Below, in pieces: positions 1-4,728 of a stretch of DNA of 6,039 nucleotides (its first letter is position 1; the number at the start of each line of letters is the position of its first letter). The position numbers and the translations under genes are program-made. Below the pieces are notes generated by a model. It made no database searches. It was given only the letters and a program-made list of their open reading frames with translations, and was not told the DNA's origin. The stretch is from Actinomycetes bacterium (GTDB lineage: Bacteria; Actinomycetota; Actinomycetes; Actinomycetales; Microbacteriaceae), in the NCBI GenBank assembly GCA_023390155.1, contig JAEWDJ010000289.1:1-6039 (forward strand), written 5' to 3'.

Positions 1-2
1 CC

Positions 3-116
3 AAGGTCGGCTACGGATCGGCCATCGCGACCGCCATGTCCATCGTCATCTTCCTCGTCGCGGGCGTCATGCTCTGGCTCCAGCGACGCAGCGCCCGAGA
101 GGAGGCCGCCGCATGA
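3..116 (+). CDS. Sugar ABC transporter permease, MalF/UgpA type (C-terminal end only)
   Basis: Only the last 37 codons are present; the gene starts before the window. The visible peptide begins KVGYGSAIATAMSIVIFLVA and runs through one hydrophobic segment into a basic cytoplasmic tail (LQRRSAREEAAA), then TGA at 114-116. The 'GYGSAIA' motif before the last membrane helix, followed by a short charged tail, is typical of the MalF/UgpA/MsmF permease that pairs with a MalG-type permease in carbohydrate-uptake ABC transporters (CUT1 family). Its TGA overlaps the ATG of the next gene (ATGA, 113-116), the usual translationally coupled arrangement. The family call rests on a short tail plus context, so the substrate cannot be read from it. 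Confidence 0.8.
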   Translation, partial: KVGYGSAIATAMSIVIFLVAGVMLWLQRRSAREEAAA

Positions 117-256
117 CCGCACCGACCATCGAGCTGCGGGAGGGGTCGACCCGCGAGACGGGACCGCGCCCGCCGGCGCGCGCACCGCCCGGAGGAGGCG
201 CGCCCGGCCGCTCCGCTGGGTCGTCCTCGCCGCGGCCGTGCTCATCGCGCTGGTGA
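113..256 (+). other. Probable true N-terminus of the MalG-type permease, out of frame with its body
   Basis: The ATG at 113 overlaps the stop of the upstream permease (ATGA), where the second permease of such operons usually starts. It opens MTAPTIELREGSTRETG, a plausible cytoplasmic leader, but stays in its own frame and stops at TGA 254-256 after 47 codons. From about 163 onward the other frame (-1 relative to this one) has better codon use and leads into the first membrane helix. The TGA at 254-256 overlaps an ATG at 256-258 that lies in the permease frame (TGATG), so re-initiation is formally possible, but it would leave an incomplete helix 1. Confidence 0.6.
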
Positions 257-1020
257 TGCTCGCACCGCTCGCGCTGCTCGTGCTGAACGCCTTCAAGACC
301 GGCGGCGACTACTCGGCCCACGGGCCGCTCGCGCTGCCCACGACGTGGAGCCTGCAGTCGTTCCAGGACTACCTCGACCGGGTGGACTTCCTCCGTGCGC
401 TCGTGAACTCGGTCGTCATCGCGACGCTCGTGGCGCTGCTCGGGACCCTGGTCTCGCTGCTGAGCGCGTACGCGATCGGCGTCGGCCGGGTGCGGGGGAG
501 CACGGCGCTGCTCGCGGTGTTCCTGCTCGCGACGATGCTCCCGCAGGAGGCCCTCATCTACCCGCTGTTCTACGGAGCGCAGGCCACGGGGACGTTCAAC
601 ACCGTGTGGAGCGTCATCATCGTGTTCACCGTGCTCCAAGCCGCCTTCGGCACCTACCTGCTGTCGAGCGTGATGTCGACGCTGCCGCCGTCGCTGCTGG
701 AGGCGGCGGCGCTCGACGGCGCCGGCCGCTGGCGCATCCTCTGGTCCGTCGTCTATCCGGTGATGCGACCCACCCTCTCGGTGCTGATGGTGTTCTTCTT
801 CGTCTGGACGTGGAACGAGTTCTACATCCCGCTCATCCTGCTCTCCGACCAGTCGGTCCAGACCGTCCCGATCGCGCTCGCGACCCTGCAGGGCCAGAAC
901 TCCATCGACATCACCTCCCTGAACGCCGGCTCCCTGCTGTCCCTGCTGCCGACGCTCGTCTTCTTCGTCATCTTCCAGCGCACCCTGAGCCGCGGCGTGA
1001 CCGTCGGCTCCGTCAAGTAA
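238..1020 (+). CDS. Sugar ABC transporter permease, MalG/UgpE type (N-terminus apparently frameshifted)
   Basis: Inner-membrane permease of a carbohydrate ABC importer. Numbered from the GTG at 238 (260 residues), hydrophobic segments lie at about 1-19, 54-80, 89-112, 123-146, 178-202 and 231-249, giving the six helices of the MalG class. The EAA loop that docks the ATPase is clear: E155-A-A-A-L-D-G-A-G162, followed by the basic/aromatic stretch to P179. The GTG at 238 is only where the open frame can formally begin: it has no ribosome binding site and cuts helix 1 in half. The same frame reads sensibly further upstream (RRRARPLRWVV, from about 190) but has no start codon there. The expected start is the ATG at 113, overlapping the previous stop, in another frame. 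One extra base between about 137 and 175 would join them into a protein of about 302 residues, a normal family length. Either a sequencing error or a real mutation is possible. Confidence 0.85.
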   Translation: MLIALVMLAPLALLVLNAFKTGGDYSAHGPLALPTTWSLQSFQDYLDRVDFLRALVNSVVIATLVALLGTLVSLLSAYAIGVGRVRGSTALLAVFLLATMLPQEALIYPLFYGAQATGTFNTVWSVIIVFTVLQAAFGTYLLSSVMSTLPPSLLEAAALDGAGRWRILWSVVYPVMRPTLSVLMVFFFVWTWNEFYIPLILLSDQSVQTVPIALATLQGQNSIDITSLNAGSLLSLLPTLVFFVIFQRTLSRGVTVGSVK

Positions 1021-1032
1021 CCCCCAGAAACC

Positions 1033-1038
1033 GAGGAG
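1033..1038 (+). promoter_or_regulatory. Ribosome binding site of the GH172 gene
   Basis: GAGGAG lies 4 bases before the GTG at 1043 and supports that GTG as the start. The gap from the permease stop is only 22 bases and shows no promoter or terminator, so the hydrolase is probably co-transcribed with the transporter. Confidence 0.7.
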
Positions 1039-1042
1039 AACC

Positions 1043-2140
1043 GTGCTTCCCACCCTGTCCGACCTGTTCGCCGCCGACGGCGTGAGCTCCCGCTCCATCA
1101 ACGCGGAGAACCCGACCGGCGAACCCGGCAGAGCCGCAGCGGCCGCCTCGCACCTCGGCCCCGGCCGCAAGGGCAGCGCCTACCTCCCGCTCCCCGCGGG
1201 CGGGAGCCTGACCCTGGCCGACATCGAGGGGCCCGGCGTCATCCGCCACATCTGGATCACCGTGCCGGACCGCACCGACGGCGGGCCCTTCGTGCTGCGC
1301 GACCTGGTGCTGCGGATGTTCTGGGACGACGAGGAGCAGCCGTCGGTGGAGGCGCCCCTCGGCGACTTCTTCTGCAACGGCTTCGCCGCCCGCGCACTGG
1401 TCACCTCGGAGCCGATCGTCGTGGCGCCGACCGGGGGGATGAACTCCTACATCCCGATGCCGTTCCGCCGGCGGGCGCGCATCGTGCTCGACAGCCAGCA
1501 CCCCGCCTCCATCGACCACGTCTTCTTCCAGGTCGACTACACCGTCGGCGACGACGTGCCCGCGGGGACGCCGACCTTCCACGCGCAGTGGCGGCGGTCG
1601 AACGCGACGACGGCGCTCGGGGAGGACCATGTCATCCTCGACGGCGTGACCGGCCGCGGCCGCTTCCTCGGGGCGTACATCGGCGTGGCGGCGCTCTCGC
1701 GCTACTGGTGGGGCGAAGGGGAGGTGAAGTACTTCATCGACGGGGACACCGACCTGCCCACCCAGTGCAGCACGGGATTGGAGGACTACGCCGGCGGGGC
1801 GTGGGCGTTCCAGGACGAGCTGCGGACCGAGCCGGAGCCCGTGCCGATCACCTTCAGCGCCCCCTACTGCGGCTACCCGTTCTTCAGCACCCGCGACCGC
1901 ACCGGGGCGGCGACGTTCATCCAGTCCACCGCGCCCATGCACGCGCTGTACCGCTGGCACCTCCCCGACCCGGTGTGGTTCCGGCACGACTTCCGGGCGA
2001 CGGTCCAGCAGATCGGGGTCTGGGACAAGGGACTCTTCGAGCGGACGGACGACATCTTCTCGGTCGCCTACTGGTACCAGACCGAGCCGCACGGCGCCTT
2101 CCCGCAGCTGCCCGGCGCCGCCGGTCGCGTGCCGCGCTGA
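1043..2140 (+). CDS. DUF2961 / glycoside hydrolase family 172 protein, likely cytoplasmic
   Basis: The 365-residue protein is full length for the DUF2961 domain. Characterised GH172 members act on alpha-D-fructofuranosides (including difructose dianhydride I) or alpha-D-arabinofuranosides. Family blocks are visible in order: SSRSINAENPTGEPG (15-29, the 'SS.d.tG' start), GPGVIRHIWIT (63-73), PLGDFF (105-110), GGMNSYIPMPF (131-141), WWGEGEVKYFIDGD (222-235), TGLEDY (244-249) and SVAYWYQTEPH near the C-terminus. By analogy with the two catalytic glutamates of the Bifidobacterium enzyme, E225 or E227 in the GEGE motif and E247 in TGLEDY are the likely catalytic pair; this assignment is inferred, not aligned. 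There is no signal peptide or membrane segment, so it should act on sugars brought in by the adjacent ABC transporter. The GTG start is supported by GAGGAG. Exact substrate is unknown. Confidence 0.88.
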   Translation: MLPTLSDLFAADGVSSRSINAENPTGEPGRAAAAASHLGPGRKGSAYLPLPAGGSLTLADIEGPGVIRHIWITVPDRTDGGPFVLRDLVLRMFWDDEEQPSVEAPLGDFFCNGFAARALVTSEPIVVAPTGGMNSYIPMPFRRRARIVLDSQHPASIDHVFFQVDYTVGDDVPAGTPTFHAQWRRSNATTALGEDHVILDGVTGRGRFLGAYIGVAALSRYWWGEGEVKYFIDGDTDLPTQCSTGLEDYAGGAWAFQDELRTEPEPVPITFSAPYCGYPFFSTRDRTGAATFIQSTAPMHALYRWHLPDPVWFRHDFRATVQQIGVWDKGLFERTDDIFSVAYWYQTEPHGAFPQLPGAAGRVPR

Positions 2141-2158
2141 CGGACGGAGCCTGTCCGT
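2140..2158 (+). terminator. Weak hairpin after the GH172 gene
   Basis: ACGGAC (2140-2145) and GTCCGT (2153-2158) form a perfect 6-bp stem with a 7-base loop, starting at the last base of the stop codon. No T-tract follows, so it would be at best an inefficient or Rho-independent-like stop at the end of the transporter operon. Confidence 0.3.
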
Positions 2159-2174
2159 CGCCGCGGTGAGGTGC

Positions 2175-2180
2175 GAAGCT
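2175..2180 (+). promoter_or_regulatory. Possible -10 element for a leaderless transcript
   Basis: GAAGCT fits the loose xANNNT pattern and sits at -12 to -7 relative to the ATG at 2187. That is the spacing expected if transcription starts at the ATG itself. The same ATG has no good Shine-Dalgarno sequence at normal distance (GAGG at 2168-2171 is 15 bases away). Only a poor -35 candidate is visible (CTGTCC, 2151-2156, 18-base spacer). Confidence 0.3.
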
Positions 2181-2186
2181 GATTGC

Positions 2187-2498
2187 ATGGCTCGGATACC
2201 AGAGACCGGCCGGCTCGCCGGGCAGACGCTGGTCGACGCGCTCAGCGCGCACGACGAGACGATCGACGCCGACGCCCGGGAGGCCGCCGCGAAGCTCGCC
2301 CTGCAACGGCTCCGCGACATCGACGCGGTCACGGTCTCGTACGACGAGGAGACCGGCCGGGTCGACGTCGACGTCTCGCATCTCGTCTCTCCGGCGGTGA
2401 TGGCGCTGGTGTGGCTGGCGGGCCGGCTGTCGGAGGCGACGGGGCAGACCCGCGACGAGATCTGCGCCGATCTGCGGGAGTACTTCGACCAGGCCTGA
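2187..2498 (+). CDS. Small acidic protein of unknown function (103 residues)
   Basis: I do not recognise this protein. It begins MARIPETGRLAGQTLVDALS and is strongly acidic (about 20 Asp/Glu against 10 Lys/Arg), with predicted alternating helices and a short strand-like stretch (VTVSYDEETGRVDVDVSHL). It has no cysteine cluster, signal peptide or true membrane helix; the hydrophobic stretch SPAVMALVWLAG is too short. A helical tail (TRDEICADLREYFDQA) ends it. Codon third positions are G/C-rich like its neighbours, which supports real coding. The ATG at 2187 is preferred; an in-frame GTG at 2166 would add seven atypical residues (MRCEADC) without a ribosome binding site. It lies 46 bases after the hydrolase and 45 bases before the YCII gene on the same strand. 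Whether it belongs to either transcript is unclear. Confidence 0.7.
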   Translation: MARIPETGRLAGQTLVDALSAHDETIDADAREAAAKLALQRLRDIDAVTVSYDEETGRVDVDVSHLVSPAVMALVWLAGRLSEATGQTRDEICADLREYFDQA

Positions 2499-2515
2499 TC
2501 CCGGCCCGACCGGGG

Positions 2516-2521
2516 TAGGGT
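2516..2521 (+). promoter_or_regulatory. Candidate -10 box for the YCII-domain gene
   Basis: TAGGGT matches the actinobacterial TANNNT -10 pattern and would place the start near 2528, leaving a leader of about 16 bases that still holds the ribosome binding site. No convincing -35 hexamer is found at 16-18 bases upstream. A formal GTG start at 2520 would lie inside this box, which also argues for the ATG at 2544. Confidence 0.4.
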
Positions 2522-2543
2522 GACCGCGACGAAAGGGGCCCCG

Positions 2544-2888
2544 ATGCCGCAGTACGCCGTCCTCATCTACACGGCCGACTCCGCCCACGCGCCGGATGCC
2601 ACGCCGGACGAGCTCGCCGAGCCGAACGGGCACGGCGACGCGCTCGCCGCCTCGGGCGCGATGCGCGCCGCCTATGCTTTCACGCCGCGCGTCTTCGCCC
2701 GGTCGGTGCGGGCGGGCGGGGTGACCGAGGGACCGTTCGTCGACGCGCGGCAGGTCGTCGCCGGCGTGTACGTGCTCGAGGCCGACGACCTGGACGCGGC
2801 ATTGGCCATCGCGGCCACCAACCCCGCCATCCGCGGGGACGGCGGGGTGGAGGTGCGGCCGATCCACAGCGGAGGCGTGGTCGGCTGA
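2544..2888 (+). CDS. YCII / DGPF-domain protein
   Basis: A 114-residue single-domain protein of the YCII-related (DGPF) family, a dimeric alpha/beta ferredoxin-like fold whose biochemical role is mostly unproven. The opening MPQYAVLIY matches the family's first strand. The signature region reads TEGPFVDARQVVAGVYVLEADDLDAALAIA, equivalent to the usual DGPF-ETKEQLGGY-YVIE-DDLDEAL order, and the end GGVEVRPI is the typical last strand. Departures from the common form are E in place of the first D of DGPF and DARQVV in place of ETKEQL. The ATG at 2544 has AAAGGGG at 2532-2538, 5 bases away. Such genes often sit beside ECF sigma factors, but none is present here. It converges on the aldo/keto reductase gene with a 20-base gap. 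Confidence 0.85.
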   Translation: MPQYAVLIYTADSAHAPDATPDELAEPNGHGDALAASGAMRAAYAFTPRVFARSVRAGGVTEGPFVDARQVVAGVYVLEADDLDAALAIAATNPAIRGDGGVEVRPIHSGGVVG

Positions 2889-2897
2889 CGCTGCGGA

Positions 2898-2920
2898 TCG
2901 GCGGCGGCTCAGGCCGCCGA
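2898..2920. terminator. Hairpin between convergent genes
   Basis: TCGGCGGC (2898-2905) and GCCGCCGA (2913-2920) form a perfect 8-bp GC-rich stem around a 7-base loop. It lies in the convergent gap after the YCII stop and includes the stop codon of the reductase in its loop. There is no T-tract on either strand, so a bidirectional terminator role is plausible but not secure. The position between two converging genes is the main support. Confidence 0.4.
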
Positions 2921-3928
2921 CCGGTCGAGGGGCGGGCGGCGGCGCAGGGCGGGGTCGAGGATCGGCGGGGTGTCGTACTCCTGGTCCATCCGGCCGACGC
3001 CGGTGCCGGGCGGGACGATCTCGTCGATGCGGTCGAGCAGGTCGTCCGTCAGGCGCACCTCGGCCGCGGCGAGCAGGTCGTCGAGCTGCTCCGTGGTGCG
3101 GGGGCCGATGAGCGCCGCGGTCACGCCCGGGTGGGCGATGACGAAGGCCAGGGCGAGGTGGGTCAGCGGCAGGCCGGCCTCCTCGGCGAGCGGGATGAAC
3201 CGTTCGACGGCGTCGATGCGCCGCTCGTCGCGCAGGGCGGCGAACATCCGGGTGCGGCGCAGGTCGCTCTCCTGCCCCCGGCGGACCCGGCCGGTGAGGA
3301 GCCCGCTCGCGAGGGGGCTCCAGATGACGGTGCCCATCCCGTAGCGCTGGGCGACCGGGAGCACCTCGCGCTCCACGGTGCGGTCGAGGAGCGAGTAGTG
3401 CGGCTGCTCGGTGCGGAAGCGCTCGAGGCCGCGGCGCTCGGCCGCCCACTGCGCCTCCACCATCTCGGACGCGGGCATGTCCGACGACCCGATGGCGCGG
3501 ACCTTGCCGCTGCGGACCAGGTCGGTGAGCGCCGAGAGGGTCTCCTCGACGTCGGTCCCGGGGTCGGGGCGGTGCATCTGGTAGAGGTCGAGGTGGTCGG
3601 TCTGCAGCCGGCGCAGCGAGTTCTCGACGGCCGTCATGATCCAGCGCCGGGAGGCGCCGCGGTGGTTCGGGTCGTCCCCGATCGGGCGCGCGAACTTCGA
3701 GGCGAGGACGACGTCGTCGCGACGGCCGGCGAGCGCGCGGCCGACGATCTCCTCCGATTCGCCGTACGCGTCGGCGGTGTCGATGACGTTGATGCCGGCG
3801 TCGAGTGCGCGGCCCACCATCCGGTCGACCTCGCCCTGGTCGCTCGTGCCGAACGAGCTGAACATCATCGCGCCGAGGGCGAAGGGCGAGACCTGGATGC
3901 CGGTGCGACCGAGCGGGCGGTACTTCAT
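2909..3928 (-). CDS. Aldo/keto reductase
   Basis: Predicted NADPH-dependent oxidoreductase of the aldo/keto reductase superfamily (TIM barrel, 339 residues, normal length), reducing carbonyls to alcohols; the substrate is not predictable. The start MKYRPLGRTGIQVSPFALGA is characteristic. The catalytic tetrad is complete: D50 and Y55 in DTADAYG, K78 in ASKFA, H119 in LYQMHRPD. The cofactor-binding end is seen as GPRTTEQLDDLLAAAEVRL. Start choice: the ATG at 3928 is preceded (reading the minus strand) by GGAGGAGAAC, a strong ribosome binding site. A longer frame from 3997 would run through the promoter and operator region and is rejected. The gene is divergent from a TetR-family gene, which very likely represses it through two palindromes in the 109-base gap. 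Confidence 0.93.
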   Translation of the reverse strand: MKYRPLGRTGIQVSPFALGAMMFSSFGTSDQGEVDRMVGRALDAGINVIDTADAYGESEEIVGRALAGRRDDVVLASKFARPIGDDPNHRGASRRWIMTAVENSLRRLQTDHLDLYQMHRPDPGTDVEETLSALTDLVRSGKVRAIGSSDMPASEMVEAQWAAERRGLERFRTEQPHYSLLDRTVEREVLPVAQRYGMGTVIWSPLASGLLTGRVRRGQESDLRRTRMFAALRDERRIDAVERFIPLAEEAGLPLTHLALAFVIAHPGVTAALIGPRTTEQLDDLLAAAEVRLTDDLLDRIDEIVPPGTGVGRMDQEYDTPPILDPALRRRPPLDRSAA

Positions 3929-3965
3929 GTTCTCCTCCAGACGGGTGCTCGCACCTCGGGCGCGG

Positions 3966-3971
3966 TAGGCT
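3966..3971 (+). promoter_or_regulatory. Candidate -10 box for tetR
   Basis: TAGGCT matches the TANNNT pattern. It would start transcription near 3978-3980, right at the edge of the first palindrome, giving a leader of about 59 bases. No clear -35 is present, so the assignment is weak. A second option is TATACG at 3999-4004. Confidence 0.25.
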
Positions 3972-3978
3972 CGACTAA

Positions 3979-3995
3979 GCGGAACACTCGTCCGC
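3979..3995. promoter_or_regulatory. Operator-like palindrome 1 (imperfect)
   Basis: GCGGAACACTCGTCCGC: 17 bp with 5-bp perfect outer arms and one more inner matching pair around a central base at 3987. It agrees with palindrome 2 at 12 of 17 positions, including CGGAACA and TCCG. It spans the expected reductase transcription start (about 3990 on the minus strand), a classic repressor position. Confidence 0.65.
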
Positions 3996-3996
3996 A

Positions 3997-4025
3997 ACTA
4001 TACGGAACATTGTTCCGTTTGTCAC
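3997..4025 (-). promoter_or_regulatory. Promoter of the aldo/keto reductase gene
   Basis: Read on the minus strand: GTGACA (4020-4025; 5 of 6 to TTGACA), a 17-base spacer (4003-4019), then TATAGT (3997-4002; 5 of 6 to TATAAT). This is a near-consensus housekeeping-sigma promoter, unusually good for so GC-rich a background. The start would be near 3990, leaving a leader of about 60 bases before the ATG at 3928. Confidence 0.7.
4002..4018. promoter_or_regulatory. Operator-like palindrome 2 (perfect 8+1+8)
   Basis: ACGGAACATTGTTCCGT is a perfect inverted repeat with 8-bp arms and a single central base at 4010. It occupies almost exactly the spacer between the -35 and -10 boxes of the reductase promoter. 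Its length and symmetry suit a TetR-family dimer, and the tetR gene begins 20 bases downstream. Centre-to-centre distance to palindrome 1 is 23 bp, about two helical turns. Confidence 0.8.
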
Positions 4026-4037
4026 GGAGGGAGAGCC

Positions 4038-4718
4038 ATGGCCGTCGCAGGAGAGGCCGTCGAGGCGGTGGAGGCGGTGGAACCGGTCGAGCCGCGCCGC
4101 AAGCGCGCGGACGCGGTGCGCAACACGGAGGCGGTGCTCGAGGCGGCCAAGGCGGCGTTCGCCGAGCTGGGCGTGGACGCGCCGATGCGCGAGATTGGCG
4201 CCCGAGCGGGCGTGGGGGTCGGCACCATCTACCGCAACTACCCCCAGCGCTCCGACCTCATCATCGCCGTGTTCCGCCGCGAGCTCGACGCCACCGCGGC
4301 CGAGGCGGATCGTCTCGCGGACGCGTACCCGCCGGCCGAGGCGCTGCGCCGGTGGGCCAGGAGTCTCGCGGACTTCGTCGCCACGAAGCGCGGCTTCGCG
4401 AGCGCGCTGCACTCGGGCGACCCCGCCTACGCACCGCTGCCCGCCCAGTTCCTCGGGGTCCTCGCGCCGCGGGTGCAGCGCATCCTGGACGCGGGCGCGG
4501 TGGACGGCACGATCCGCGCCGGCATCCCCGCCCGCGACGTCATCTACGCGCTGAGCCGGCTCGCCGACACCCGCCCGGAGGAGGGGGAGGGCGACGGGAC
4601 GATGATCGACGTCCTGCTCGACGGGCTCACCGGGGTGGCTGGCACGGCCGGGGTGGCTGGCACGGCCGGGACGCCGAACACGGCCGGGACGGCCGGCGCC
4701 GGCGGGGCAGGCCGCTAG
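4038..4718 (+). CDS. TetR-family transcriptional repressor
   Basis: A 226-residue one-component regulator. The N-terminal DNA-binding domain spans about 23-75, with helix-turn-helix MREIGARAGVGVGTIYRNYPQ at 50-70, the family signature. The C-terminal half (about 76-195) is the helical ligand-binding and dimer domain, too divergent to name an inducer. The ATG at 4038 follows GGAGGGA (4027-4032 region), a strong ribosome binding site. It is divergent from the aldo/keto reductase; the two palindromes between them imply repression of the reductase and probably autoregulation, relieved by a small molecule that may be the reductase substrate. Oddities: a leader with VEA repeats (EAVEAVEAVEPVEP, residues 6-19) and a low-complexity tail built from an 18-bp tandem repeat. 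Both look like recent repeat expansions outside the folded domain. Confidence 0.92.
   Translation: MAVAGEAVEAVEAVEPVEPRRKRADAVRNTEAVLEAAKAAFAELGVDAPMREIGARAGVGVGTIYRNYPQRSDLIIAVFRRELDATAAEADRLADAYPPAEALRRWARSLADFVATKRGFASALHSGDPAYAPLPAQFLGVLAPRVQRILDAGAVDGTIRAGIPARDVIYALSRLADTRPEEGEGDGTMIDVLLDGLTGVAGTAGVAGTAGTPNTAGTAGAGGAGR
4630..4683 (+). repeat. 18-bp tandem repeat at the 3' end of tetR
   Basis: Two identical 18-bp copies (4630-4647 and 4648-4665, each CCGGGGTGGCTGGCACGG) are followed by a diverged third (4666-4683). They encode GVAGTA, GVAGTA, GTPNTA, then a related GTAGAGGAGR tail. The unit is a multiple of three, so gain or loss of copies keeps the frame. Confidence 0.9.
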
Positions 4719-4728
4719 CCTCGCGCGC

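Noticed and set aside
67..1170. Long minus-strand open frame (367 codons) antisense to the permease and start of the GH172 gene
   Set aside because: Composition is dominated by Arg, Gln, Glu, His and Gly with no domain, as expected from the complement of GC-rich coding DNA; the plus strand encodes clear conserved families.
1013..2566. Long minus-strand open frame (517 codons) opposite the GH172 gene and the 103-residue gene
   Set aside because: Low-complexity Arg/Val/Gly/His-rich translation without recognisable motifs; the opposite strand has a complete DUF2961 domain.
1917..3449. Long minus-strand open frame (510 codons) crossing the YCII gene and part of the reductase gene
   Set aside because: It overlaps the reductase in a wrong frame and is Arg/Pro/Ala/His-rich, a GC artefact.
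3929..3997. Upstream extension of the aldo/keto reductase to an ATG at 3997
   Set aside because: The extra 23 residues would overlap the promoter start site and palindrome 1, while the ATG at 3928 has a strong GGAGGA ribosome binding site and matches the family's N-terminus.
4692..4703. GCCGGCGCCGGC perfect palindrome
   Set aside because: It lies inside the Gly/Ala codon repeat at the end of tetR and is a by-product of the GC-rich repeat, not a likely binding site.
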